From: Streptomyces rishiriensis
Lineage (GTDB): Bacteria; Actinomycetota; Actinomycetes; Streptomycetales; Streptomycetaceae
Direction of reading: 5' to 3'
Length of the DNA stretch: 64,000 nt
Assembly (NCBI RefSeq): GCF_003112535.1
Contig: NZ_BEWA01000016.1
Coordinates: 62,001-126,000 of the forward strand
Positions 24,133 to 32,432 of this stretch are shown here, piece after piece. The notes under the pieces were generated by a model that was given only the letters and a program-made list of their open reading frames with translations, was not told the origin of the DNA and searched no databases. The translations under genes were made by a program, and so were the position numbers. Within the stretch, counting starts at the first letter, position 1. Each line of letters opens with the position of its first letter.

Positions 24133-25044
24133 GTGGGCATCCTCGACGGCAAAGTCGCCATCGTCACCGGCGGCGGCAGAGGGCTGGGGCGGGCGCACTG
24201 CCTGGCCCTCGCCGAGGCCGGCGCGACCGTGGTCGTGAACGATCTCGGCTCGGGCGTGCACGGCGAGCGGACGCGGGACTCCCCCGCCGACGACGTCGTC
24301 GCCGAGATCACCGAGCTCGGTGGCCGCGCGGTCGCCGACCACGGCTCGGTGACGGACTGGGCGGCGACCGAGACCATGGTCGCGCACACCGTCGCGGAGT
24401 TCGGACGCCTCGACATCGTGGTGAACAACGCGGGGATCGTGCGCGACCGCATGCTGTTCTCGATGACCGAGGCCGAGTTCGACGCCGTGATCGCGGTGCA
24501 TCTGAAGGGCGCCTTCGCCCTCACGCGGCATGCGTGCGCGTACTGGCGCGAGGCGTCGAAGCGCGGTGAGCGCGTAGCCGGCCGCGTCATCAACACGACG
24601 TCCGGCACAGGCCTGTTCGGCAACCAGGGCCAGTCCAACTACGGTGCCGCGAAGGCCGGGGTCGCCGGGCTCACCGTCCTCACCGCGCTGGAGATGCGCC
24701 GCTACGGCGTCACCGCGAACGCCATCTCGCCCATCGCGGCCACCCGGATGACGGACGGACTGGACGTCGGCGCGTCCCTGCGGGCGTCCGACGACTTCGA
24801 CCCGCGCGACCCGGCCAACGCCTCCGGCGTCGTCGTCTACCTGGCGTCCGACAGCGCGGCCTGGCTGACCGGCCAGGTTCTGCGCATCGAGGGCGACCGG
24901 CTGAACCGGCTCCAGGGCTGGACCGTCGCCGGCGTCCACCCCAGCCGGTCGGGCAAGGCCCTCACCTACGACGAACTCGTCGACGCCGTACCGCAGTTGT
25001 ACGGCGTCGCACCGGCGGGCCGGGCCACGGGAGCGGGCCAGTGA
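24133..25044 (+). CDS. SDR dehydrogenase of the HSD17B4/multifunctional type
   Basis: A 303-residue SDR. T-G-G-G-R-G-L-G-R-A-H, V-V-V-N-D-L-G, N-N-A-G-I-V-R-D-R-M and Q-S-N-Y-G-A-A-K mark the 3-hydroxyacyl-CoA dehydrogenase domain of peroxisomal multifunctional enzyme 2. A ~50-residue C-terminal tail follows the fold. GTG 24133 is chosen for its GGAGGCAGG site; a longer frame opens at 24094. It overlaps the DoxX gene by 4 bp and is paralogous to 30787-31698. Likely role: 3-hydroxyacyl-CoA oxidation. Confidence 0.86.
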   Translation: MGILDGKVAIVTGGGRGLGRAHCLALAEAGATVVVNDLGSGVHGERTRDSPADDVVAEITELGGRAVADHGSVTDWAATETMVAHTVAEFGRLDIVVNNAGIVRDRMLFSMTEAEFDAVIAVHLKGAFALTRHACAYWREASKRGERVAGRVINTTSGTGLFGNQGQSNYGAAKAGVAGLTVLTALEMRRYGVTANAISPIAATRMTDGLDVGASLRASDDFDPRDPANASGVVVYLASDSAAWLTGQVLRIEGDRLNRLQGWTVAGVHPSRSGKALTYDELVDAVPQLYGVAPAGRATGAGQ

Positions 25045-25595
25045 AGACCCGGGGACACGACGTCGGGACTCTCGTGCTGCGTGCTGCGCTCGGCCCGATG
25101 CTGTTCGCCCACGGCTGGAACAAGGTCGCCGGTCCGGGCGGGCTCGAGGGCACCGAGGGCTGGTTCGAGGCGCTCGGTCTCCGACCGGCCGGCCTGCACG
25201 CCCGTTTGGCGGCCGGAACCGAGATGGCGGCGGGCGCGGGCATCGCCCTGGGGGCCGCGGGCCCCTTCCCCGCGGCGGCCGCCGTCGGTCTGATGACGGT
25301 GGCGGCCCGCACCGACCACCGCGGCAAGGGCTTCTTCGTCTTCAAGGGCGGCTGGGAGTACGCCGGTGTCGTGGGCGGCGCGGCCGTCGCGCTGGCCGCG
25401 CTCGGCAACGGCGGGTACTCCCTCGACGGGCTGCTGCGGCGCGGGACCGGGGGCACGGGCACGGGTGCCGCGTTGCTGGCCGCGGGCCTCGGTACGGCGA
25501 GTGCGGCGGCGCTGCTGGCCGTCTGCTACCGGCCGGAGCGGAAGCCGGACGGCGCGCCGGAGGAGACGCCGGACGAGACATCAGCGGATCACTAG
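25041..25595 (+). CDS. DoxX-family membrane protein
   Basis: A 184-residue protein with about four membrane helices in DoxX layout: L-R-A-A-L-G-P-M-L-F-A-H-G-W-N-K near the N-terminus, then G-T-E-M-A-A-G and G-G-W-E-Y-A. The C-terminal ~25 residues are charged. DoxX proteins are often associated with respiratory or redox functions. It is coupled to the SDR by a GTGA overlap, so a membrane link for pathway electrons is possible but unproven. Confidence 0.8.
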   Translation: MKTRGHDVGTLVLRAALGPMLFAHGWNKVAGPGGLEGTEGWFEALGLRPAGLHARLAAGTEMAAGAGIALGAAGPFPAAAAVGLMTVAARTDHRGKGFFVFKGGWEYAGVVGGAAVALAALGNGGYSLDGLLRRGTGGTGTGAALLAAGLGTASAAALLAVCYRPERKPDGAPEETPDETSADH

Positions 25596-25615
25596 GAATG
25601 GGCAAGGGAGTCGAC

Positions 25616-26773
25616 ATGGACGCGGCTGACTTCAGCGCGGTGCTGTCCGAGGTCCGGCGTTTCGTCCGGGAACGCGTCGTGCCGCTCGAGGCGGAGATCG
25701 ACGAGAAGGACGAGATGCCCGCGGACATCCGCGAGGCGGCCAAGAAGATGGGTCTGTTCGGCTTCGCGCTGCCCGAGGAGTACGGCGGGCTGGGGCTGTC
25801 GATGTACGAAGAGGCCCAGTTGATGTTCGAACTCGGCTACACGACACCGTCGTTGCGGTCCATGTTCGGCACGAACAACGGCATCGCGGGGCACGTGCTG
25901 ATGGTCGGCGGCACGGAGGAACAGAAGGCCAGGTGGCTGCCGAGGATCGCCTCCGGTGACGCACTCGCGTCGTTCGCGCTCACCGAACCCGAAGCGGGGT
26001 CCGACCCGTCGACGCTCACCACCCGCGCCCACCCGGACGGCGAGGAGTGGGTGATCAACGGCGCCAAGCGGTACATCACCAACGCCCCGCTCGCCGACGT
26101 CTTCATGGTGTTCGCCCGCACCGACCCCGACGCCCCGCGCACCCGCGGCATCTCGACCTTCCTGGTGCCGGCCGGCACTGCGGGCCTGACCGTGGCACCC
26201 AGGGACCACAAGATGGGCCAGCTCGGCGCCTGGACGGCGGACGTGTACTTCGACGACGTCCGGGTGCCGGCGTCCGCCCTGGTCGGCGGCGAGGAGGGCC
26301 TGAACCGAGGGTTCGCCACGGCGATGGGCTGTATCGCACACGGCCGGGTGCACATCTCGTCCCTGTGCGTGGGCATGGCCGAGCGCCTGGTCGACGAGTC
26401 GGTCTCCTACGCCCGCACGCGCCGCCAGTCCGGCCGGCTCATCGGCTCCTTCCAGCTCGTCCAGGGCCTGATCGCCGACTCGATGACCGACTACTACGCC
26501 GGGCGCGCCACGGTCCTGGAGGCCGCCCGGGCGTTCGACGCCGGGACGGACACCAAGATCGGTCCGTCCTGCACGAAGTACTTCGCCAGCGAGATGGTCT
26601 GGCGGGTCGCGGACCGCGCGGTGCAGATACACGGCGGCGCGGGATACATGCGCGGGGTCGCCGTCGAGCGTTTCTACCGTGACGCCCGCCTGTTCCGCAT
26701 CTACGAGGGCACCAGCCAGATCCAGCAGGTCATCATCGCCAAGGCGCTGCTGGGCGAGGCGGCGCGCGGCTGA
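25616..26773 (+). CDS. Acyl-CoA dehydrogenase, canonical type
   Basis: A 385-residue ACAD with classical motifs: L-T-E-P-E-A-G-S-D-P-S (~129), K-R-Y-I-T-N-A-P, and I-Y-E-G-T-S-Q-I-Q-Q at the C-terminus with the catalytic Glu in place. ATG 25616 is preferred over ATG 25598 because AAGGGAG lies 6 nt before it. It is last in the BadH-like operon and followed by a perfect 52-bp palindrome. Confidence 0.9.
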   Translation: MDAADFSAVLSEVRRFVRERVVPLEAEIDEKDEMPADIREAAKKMGLFGFALPEEYGGLGLSMYEEAQLMFELGYTTPSLRSMFGTNNGIAGHVLMVGGTEEQKARWLPRIASGDALASFALTEPEAGSDPSTLTTRAHPDGEEWVINGAKRYITNAPLADVFMVFARTDPDAPRTRGISTFLVPAGTAGLTVAPRDHKMGQLGAWTADVYFDDVRVPASALVGGEEGLNRGFATAMGCIAHGRVHISSLCVGMAERLVDESVSYARTRRQSGRLIGSFQLVQGLIADSMTDYYAGRATVLEAARAFDAGTDTKIGPSCTKYFASEMVWRVADRAVQIHGGAGYMRGVAVERFYRDARLFRIYEGTSQIQQVIIAKALLGEAARG

Positions 26774-26825
26774 CGGCCGCGGACAGGGTGGAAGGCCCCG
26801 GGGCCTTCCACCCTGTCCGCGGCCG
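26774..26825. terminator. Perfect 52-bp palindrome: bidirectional terminator
   Basis: Two exactly complementary 26-bp arms meet without a spacer at 26799/26800. The left arm begins CGGCCGCGGACAGGGTGG. It occupies the whole 56-bp gap between the convergent ACAD genes ending at 26773 and 26830. The RNA from either strand would form the same long hairpin, so it should stop both operons. In DNA it could extrude as a cruciform. Confidence 0.88.
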
Positions 26826-26829
26826 CCGC

Positions 26830-27945
26830 TCAGATCCCGAGCCGGTCCAGCAGCCGCTCGTGGTAGACCGCCGGCCCTCCGAACAGCAGCTGCGAGGACT
26901 TGGCCCTGCGGAAGTACAGGTGGGCCGGGTGCTCCCAGGTGAAGCCGATGCCGCCGTGGACCTGGATGGTCTCCATCGCCACGGCCATGAACGCCCGTGA
27001 GCAGCACGCGTGTGCCACGGCGGCGGCGACCGGGACGTCCGGCGCGCCCTCGGCGGCCAGCCGCGCCGCCTCCCGGGAGGACGCCTCGGCCAGTTCCACC
27101 TGGACGAGCATGTCGGCGCACTTGTGCTTGACGGCCTGGAAGGAGCCGATGGGCCGGCCGAACTGGTGTCGGGTGCGGGCGTACTCCGCGCTCATCTCCA
27201 GGCACCGGCGGGCCCCGCCCGACTGCTCGGCGGCCAGGGCGACCGAGGCCACGTCCAGGACCCGGGCCATGACGCGTCCGCCCGCCCCGTCCGTGCCGAC
27301 GAGGGTCGCGGGCACGGAGTCGAACGTCAGCCGGGCCATGGCCCGCGTGGGATCCAGGGTCTGCAGCGGTTCGGCCGACAGTCCCGTCGCCGACCGGTCG
27401 ACGGCGAACAACGACGGACCGGCGACGGTCCGGGCGACGACGAGGACCAGATCGGCGGTCGTGCCGTCGATGACGAAGCACTTGCGGCCGCTCAGCTTCC
27501 AGCCGCCCCCTCCGTCCGGCCGGGCGCGCACCGTGATCAGCGCGGGGTCCCAGGAGCCGTCGTCCTCGGCGACCGCCAGGGTGGCTGTGGTGCGTCCGTC
27601 CGCGACGCCGGGGAGATGGCGCGCGCAGGCCTCGTCGTCGCCCGAGGCCAGCAGGGCCTGGGCCGCGAGGACGACGGTGGCGAAGAAGGGCGCGCACAGC
27701 AGGGCACGGCCCATCTCCTCCATGACGACGCCGAGTTCGACGAGGCCGAAGCCGTCACCGCCGTACTCCGGCGGGATCGCGAGGCCCGGCAGGCGCAGTT
27801 GGTCGGCCGCCTGGGCCCACACCGCGGGGTCGTGGCGCGACTCGCTCTCCATGATCTTGCGTACGGCTTCCTCGGGTGACTTGGCTTCCAGGAACTCCCG
27901 TACGGAACTGCGAAGCGCCTTCAGCTCCGCGTCGTCTGCACTCAT
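26830..27945 (-). CDS. Acyl-CoA dehydrogenase, small-subunit type
   Basis: A 371-residue ACAD of the beta-subunit branch: A-V-A-E-D-D-G-S-W in place of the flavin motif and the I-Q-V-H-G-G-I-G-F-T-W-E-H-P-A-H-L-Y signature. ATG 27945 overlaps the stop of the large-subunit gene by 4 bp, so the two are co-translated and almost certainly one heterotetrameric enzyme. Last gene of the long leftward operon from 33754. Confidence 0.87.
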   Translation of the reverse strand: MSADDAELKALRSSVREFLEAKSPEEAVRKIMESESRHDPAVWAQAADQLRLPGLAIPPEYGGDGFGLVELGVVMEEMGRALLCAPFFATVVLAAQALLASGDDEACARHLPGVADGRTTATLAVAEDDGSWDPALITVRARPDGGGGWKLSGRKCFVIDGTTADLVLVVARTVAGPSLFAVDRSATGLSAEPLQTLDPTRAMARLTFDSVPATLVGTDGAGGRVMARVLDVASVALAAEQSGGARRCLEMSAEYARTRHQFGRPIGSFQAVKHKCADMLVQVELAEASSREAARLAAEGAPDVPVAAAVAHACCSRAFMAVAMETIQVHGGIGFTWEHPAHLYFRRAKSSQLLFGGPAVYHERLLDRLGI

Positions 27946-29177
27946 GCCCGTGCCTCCTTCGGCAGGCCGAGGACCCGTTCCGCGAGGATGTTCTTCATGA
28001 TCTCTTCGGTGCCGCCGAGGATACGCAACGCCGGTGTGGCCAGCAGGAGTTCGGACCAGGCATAGGTGCCCCACCGGCCGGTGTCGGCGATGATGCGCGG
28101 GCCGAGGCACTCGGAGACGAAGTGGGCGGCCCGGGTGAGGTTCTGGCCGTACATCAGTTTGGCGACGGACCTCTCGGGGCCGGGGGCGATGCCGGCCCGC
28201 AGAGTGCGCTGGGCGCGGTCGTTGAGGTAGCCGGTGGCCATGGCGTCCACGAGGAGTTCGGCGAGGCGGCCGCGCAGGGCGCGGTCGTCCCAGGTCCAGG
28301 TGGCGCGCATGAGCGCGGAGAGGCGGTCCGGGGACAGGGCGGCCGCCACCGGGCCCGCGCCCTCGGCGCCGACCGTGTCGCGCTCGTTCATCAGGGTGGT
28401 CAGGGCGACCGTCCAGCCGCCGTCGACCTCACCGAGGCGGTGGTCGTCGGGGATGCGGACGTCGGTGAGGAAGACCTCGTTGAAGTCGGCGCCGCCGGTC
28501 ATCTGCCGCAGTGGCCGTACCTCGACGCCAGGGGCGTCCATGGGGACCAGGAAGGCCGTGATGCCGCGGTGCTTGGACGCGTCGGGGTTGGTGCGGGTCA
28601 GTGCGAGACCGATGTCGCTGTGCTGGGCGACCGACGTCCACACCTTCTGGCCGTTGAGCACCCAGTCCCCGTCCTCGCGCACGGCGCGGGTGGCCACGCT
28701 CGCCAGGTCCGATCCGGCGCCGGGCTCGCTGAACAGCTGGCAGGCGATGGCGTCCCCGCGGTACATCGCGGGCAGCCAGCGTTCCTTGACGGCGGGCCGG
28801 GCGTGGGCGAGGATCGTCGGCCCGATCATGCCGAGGCCGACGACGGCGAGCACTCCGGTGTCGGGGACGTCGTACTCGGACTCCACGGCGTCGTAGAGCA
28901 GGTCGTGGACCGGGGTCAGCCCCCGTCCGCCGTACTCGGGCGGGCCGGTGATCCAGCCGAAGCCGTTCTCGTGGCGGATCCGCTGCCACGCACGTGCCCG
29001 CCGCACCTGCTCCGCCTCCGCCTCGGGCGGGAGGCTGCTGAAGTACGCCATCGAGTCGTCGCCCTCGCCCCAGGTGACGGCGGTGCGGTCGGGGGCCTTC
29101 GCCGCGTGGGCGTCGAGGAAGCGGCGCGCCTCGGCGGCGAAGTCCTGCATGTCGGGTGTTTCCTGTGGCAAGCCCAT
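27942..29177 (-). CDS. Acyl-CoA dehydrogenase, large-subunit type
   Basis: A 411-residue ACAD. F-S-E-P-G-A-G-S-D-L-A-S and Q-K-V-W-T-S form the flavin site. The C-terminal motif R-I-L-G-G-T-E-E-I-M-K has Gly at the usual catalytic Glu position, as in the paralogue at 5134. The N-terminus is longer than usual; ATG 29150 with an AGGAA site is an alternative start. It lies 19 nt after the thiolase-fold gene, matching steroid side-chain operons where dehydrogenation precedes hydration and retro-aldol cleavage. Confidence 0.86.
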   Translation of the reverse strand: MGLPQETPDMQDFAAEARRFLDAHAAKAPDRTAVTWGEGDDSMAYFSSLPPEAEAEQVRRARAWQRIRHENGFGWITGPPEYGGRGLTPVHDLLYDAVESEYDVPDTGVLAVVGLGMIGPTILAHARPAVKERWLPAMYRGDAIACQLFSEPGAGSDLASVATRAVREDGDWVLNGQKVWTSVAQHSDIGLALTRTNPDASKHRGITAFLVPMDAPGVEVRPLRQMTGGADFNEVFLTDVRIPDDHRLGEVDGGWTVALTTLMNERDTVGAEGAGPVAAALSPDRLSALMRATWTWDDRALRGRLAELLVDAMATGYLNDRAQRTLRAGIAPGPERSVAKLMYGQNLTRAAHFVSECLGPRIIADTGRWGTYAWSELLLATPALRILGGTEEIMKNILAERVLGLPKEARA

Positions 29178-29196
29178 TGCGGGGTCCCCTGTGCTG

Positions 29197-30345
29197 TCAG
29201 GTCGAGAGGATCGTCACGGCCGACGCGCCCGGCGCGCCGTACAGGTGGGTGTAGCCGACGCGGGGCGCGCCGGGGATCTGCCGGGTCCCGGCCGTGCCGC
29301 GCAGTTGCAGGACGATCTCGTGGATCTGTCGCAGGCCGGACGCGCCGATCGGCTCGCCGTTGCCCAGCAGCCCGCCGTCGGTGTTGACCGGGAGCCGGCC
29401 GCCGATGGCGGTGGCGTCCTCGGCGATGAGCCGCTCCTGTTCGCCGTCCTTGCACAGGCCGTTCTCCGCCATGTGGATGACCTCCGACCCGGCGTCGGTG
29501 TCCTGGAGCTGCGCGACGTCGACGTCCTCCGGGCCGATGCCCGCCAGCTCGTACGCCGCCCGGGAGGCGGCCACGGTCGGACTCCCGACGGGTTCGCCGA
29601 CGGGGAACGACGGGCTCTGCACCTCGAACGCGCCGAGCCTGCGGCTGCGCAGGGCGGTGGAGCGGACCCGCACCGGCTTTCCGGTGTACTTGTGGGCCTG
29701 GTCGGCCCGGCACAGCACGACCGCCGCCGCGCCCTCGTTCGGGCCGCAGTACATGTACTGGCGGAGCGGGTAGTTCAGGACCGGCGAGGCGAGGATCTCC
29801 TCCACCGACAGGGGGGTGCGGCGCCAGGCCTTGTCGTTGGCGGCGGCGTTGCCGAAGTTCTTCGAGGCCACGCGGGCCAGCGTCTCGTGGGAGACGCCGT
29901 GCTCGTGCATATAGCGGTTGATCTTCATGCCGAAGAAGTGGGTGGTGAGGAAGAGCCCGGTCTGCCCGTACCAGGAGGGGATGCCGGCCACGGACGGGTC
30001 GGCGGCGAACGCCCCGCGAGGGTGCTTGTCCAGGCCGATCGCGACGGTCAGGTCATGCTCGCCGGTCTCGATGGCGCGCGCGGCCAGCGCGATGGCCGTG
30101 CCGGCCGTGGCGCAGCCGTTGAACACGCCGCGCAGCGGGACTCCGGTCAACCCCAGCCGGGCGACGATGGCGTCCGGGTTGGCGACCTCGTAGCTGCCGA
30201 TGTACCCCCCCTGGATCCGGGGCCAGGTCACGCCCGCGTCGGCGAGCGCCATGCGCACCGCGTCCGCGCCCATGTCCAGGGCGGTTCTGCCGGGGAACCG
30301 CCCGAAGGGATGGAGTCCCACGCCGATGATGACGGCCTCGGTCAT
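29197..30345 (-). CDS. Thiolase-fold lipid-transfer/aldolase-type protein with Cys78
   Basis: A 382-residue SCP-2/Ltp-type thiolase-superfamily protein. Unlike its paralogue at 15727 it retains a cysteine at the nucleophile position (N-G-C-A-T-A-G-T, Cys78). It has R-L-P-V-N-T-D-G-G-L-L and a C-terminal Y-T-H-L-Y-G-A-P-G-A-S in place of the second thiolase Cys motif. It overlaps the DUF35 gene by 4 bp. Either thiolytic or retro-aldol cleavage is possible; the DUF35 partner favours the latter or a hybrid complex. Confidence 0.8.
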   Translation of the reverse strand: MTEAVIIGVGLHPFGRFPGRTALDMGADAVRMALADAGVTWPRIQGGYIGSYEVANPDAIVARLGLTGVPLRGVFNGCATAGTAIALAARAIETGEHDLTVAIGLDKHPRGAFAADPSVAGIPSWYGQTGLFLTTHFFGMKINRYMHEHGVSHETLARVASKNFGNAAANDKAWRRTPLSVEEILASPVLNYPLRQYMYCGPNEGAAAVVLCRADQAHKYTGKPVRVRSTALRSRRLGAFEVQSPSFPVGEPVGSPTVAASRAAYELAGIGPEDVDVAQLQDTDAGSEVIHMAENGLCKDGEQERLIAEDATAIGGRLPVNTDGGLLGNGEPIGASGLRQIHEIVLQLRGTAGTRQIPGAPRVGYTHLYGAPGASAVTILST

Positions 30346-30785
30346 GGTGTCTCCTCCGCGGTCGGGGTGAAGGCGAACGTGACGACCTCGGTGCCGTCGT
30401 CCTGCACGGTGTACGGCACGAGCGTGAGCCGCATGGGCTGGCCGATGCGCAGCTTGCGCGGGTCGGGTTCGGTGAGGCGCGCCTCGACCAGCAGTTCGCC
30501 GGGGAGTTCGACGTAGCCGACCGCGTAGGGCTCGAAGGCCTCGGGTCCGTCGTACGGCGGGGAGGGCGGGCGGAAGTCCTGGGTGGTGTACGTCCACAGC
30601 GTTCCGCGGTCCGCGAGCAGGCGTTCCTCGGACCGTGTGCTCGCGCAGCGGACGCAGTCCGGGGCGGCCGGGAAGCTGACCAGACCGCAGTCGGCGCACT
30701 CGGAGCCGATGAGCCGGAGTGGGTTCTCTTCGTCGGTCGGCCAGGTGAACAGGCCCTCGGCGACCGGCCGTCGGTCCGGCGTCAT
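30342..30785 (-). CDS. DUF35 zinc-ribbon/OB-fold acyl-CoA-binding protein
   Basis: A 147-residue protein with the zinc-ribbon cysteines (C-A-D-C at ~30-33 and C-V-R-C at ~44-47) and an OB-fold tail. It is the second DUF35 of the window and is placed directly before its thiolase-fold partner. The pair parallels 15329/15727 but is divergent in sequence, suggesting two different side-chain cleavages. Confidence 0.84.
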   Translation of the reverse strand: MTPDRRPVAEGLFTWPTDEENPLRLIGSECADCGLVSFPAAPDCVRCASTRSEERLLADRGTLWTYTTQDFRPPSPPYDGPEAFEPYAVGYVELPGELLVEARLTEPDPRKLRIGQPMRLTLVPYTVQDDGTEVVTFAFTPTAEETP

Positions 30786-30786
30786 C

Positions 30787-31698
30787 TCAGGCTCCGTTCC
30801 GGTTGCCGAGGGCGTCGGCGTTCGGCGCCGCCTTGGCCACCAGGTTCGGGACGACGAAGGACAGTTCCTCCGGCGTCCACCGGGCCCCGGCGCTCGCGCC
30901 GGGGCCGTTGACCCAGCCCTCCAGTACGGTGATGCGGTTGCCGACGACGCCGAAGACGCGGCCGGTGACCTCGCGCGAGGCCGCCGAGCCCAGCCACACC
31001 ACGAGCGGCGAGACGGCCTCCGGGGTGAGGTCCTGCGCCTCGGCGGCCCGCCGCATCATCTCGATGTCCTCGGTGAGCCGGGTGAGCGCGGTGGGCGCGA
31101 TGGCGTTCACCGTCACGCCGTAGCGGGCGAGCTCGGCGGCGGCGATGAGGGTGAGGCTCGCGATGCCGGCCTTGGCGGAGCCGTAGTTGGACTGCCCCGG
31201 GTTGCCGAAGATGCCGGACGGGGACGTCGTGTTGATCACCCGGGCGTCGTTGGCGTGACCGGACTTGGCGCGCTCGCGCCAGTACGCGGCCGCGTGGTGC
31301 AGGGTGGCGAAGCCGCCCTTGAGGTGGACGGCGAGCACGCTGTCCCAGTCCTGCTCGGTCATCGACACGATCATCCGGTCGCGCAGGATGCCGGCGTTGT
31401 TGACCAGCACGTCCAGGCCGCCGTAGGCGTCCACGGCCTGCCGCACGAGCCGGCCGGCGCCGTCCCAGGCGGAGATGTCGTCCGTGTTGGCCACGGCCTC
31501 ACCGCCCGCCGCGACGATCTCGTCCACCACGGCCTGGGCGGGTCCGGCGGACGCGCCCCCACCGTCGCGGCCGCCGCCCAGGTCGTTGACCACGACCTTC
31601 GCCCCGTGCGCGGCGAACGCCAGGGCGTGCGCCCGGCCGATGCCGTTGCCGGCTCCGGTGACGACCACGACCCGGCCGTCGACCACTCCTTCGGACAT
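30787..31698 (-). CDS. SDR dehydrogenase of the HSD17B4/multifunctional type
   Basis: A 303-residue SDR, paralogous to 24133-25044: T-G-A-G-N-G-I-G-R-A-H, N-N-A-G-I-L-R-D-R-M and Q-S-N-Y-G-S-A-K. It probably oxidises a 3-hydroxyacyl-CoA. ATG 31698 lies just upstream of the 31701 stop (same operon). One base separates its stop from the DUF35 start. Confidence 0.86.
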   Translation of the reverse strand: MSEGVVDGRVVVVTGAGNGIGRAHALAFAAHGAKVVVNDLGGGRDGGGASAGPAQAVVDEIVAAGGEAVANTDDISAWDGAGRLVRQAVDAYGGLDVLVNNAGILRDRMIVSMTEQDWDSVLAVHLKGGFATLHHAAAYWRERAKSGHANDARVINTTSPSGIFGNPGQSNYGSAKAGIASLTLIAAAELARYGVTVNAIAPTALTRLTEDIEMMRRAAEAQDLTPEAVSPLVVWLGSAASREVTGRVFGVVGNRITVLEGWVNGPGASAGARWTPEELSFVVPNLVAKAAPNADALGNRNGA

Positions 31699-31700
31699 CC

Positions 31701-32432
31701 TCAGCTCCTCGATGACAGTGGCCGGCCGGCCACGGAGAACAGCACCCGCGGGTCCTGGCTGCCGCAGGCGCACCGGCCGACGGCGACGCGGCCGGGAATG
31801 CCGAGCGGGGTCTCGGGCAGGGGCGACGTGCGCTGCTCCCCCGCCGCCACGGACAACTCCCCGTCCCGCTCCGCGACCCGCCATTCGGCGGCGTTGACGT
31901 GCGCGCCGCTCCGCTCGGGACACTCCAGGGCGAGTGCCGGTCCCAGGGGCGAGAACAGACAGGCGGACACGCCCAGCGCGCGCAGCACCGGCACGGCGGC
32001 GGGCCGGGCCAGGACGACCGACGTCGGGCGGAACATCTCACCGACGTCGGCGACCCCGGAGAGCCCCTCCAGGGTCTCGGCGGACAGGCCGATCACCGCG
32101 TGCGGTCGCAGTTCGCGGTGGAAGACCGAGGTGCGCCGGTGGTCCCAGCCCATCGCCTCGGCGATGCCGTACGTCACTTTCAGCGCGCGCAGGGCGCCGA
32201 TCACCGCGTGTCCCCAGAAGCCCTCGAAGCCGGACATGGTCAGCAGCGCCCGCTGTCCTGCGGCGAGGCCGTGCTCCCGCAGCCGTGCGGTGGCCCACTC
32301 GGTGTCCCGGGCGAGTTCCGCCCAGGTCAGTTCCGTCTCGCGCGTGCCGTCGGCGGCGGGGAAGCGCACGACGTAGGCGAGTGCGGGGCGGTCGAGTAGC
32401 CCGGCCCGGGCGAGGGTGTCGGCGCGGGTCAT
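31701..32432 (-). CDS. Short adenylate-forming-ligase-like companion protein
   Basis: A 243-residue protein I cannot place firmly. Residues ~25-100 resemble the N-terminal subdomain of acyl-CoA ligases (L-T-W-A-E-L-A-R-D-T, G-Q-R-A-L-L-T-M-S-G-F-E). No ATP P-loop, Y-G-x-T-E or A10 Lys is seen, and there is a C-x-C-G near the C-terminus like the C-G-C-G-R-T-H of PaaK enzymes. Its ATG overlaps the stop of the full PaaK-like ligase (TGATG), so it is made with that enzyme. It may be a partner subunit that completes or tunes the ligase; a degenerate remnant is the other option, but the frame is intact. Confidence 0.6.
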   Translation of the reverse strand: MTRADTLARAGLLDRPALAYVVRFPAADGTRETELTWAELARDTEWATARLREHGLAAGQRALLTMSGFEGFWGHAVIGALRALKVTYGIAEAMGWDHRRTSVFHRELRPHAVIGLSAETLEGLSGVADVGEMFRPTSVVLARPAAVPVLRALGVSACLFSPLGPALALECPERSGAHVNAAEWRVAERDGELSVAAGEQRTSPLPETPLGIPGRVAVGRCACGSQDPRVLFSVAGRPLSSRS

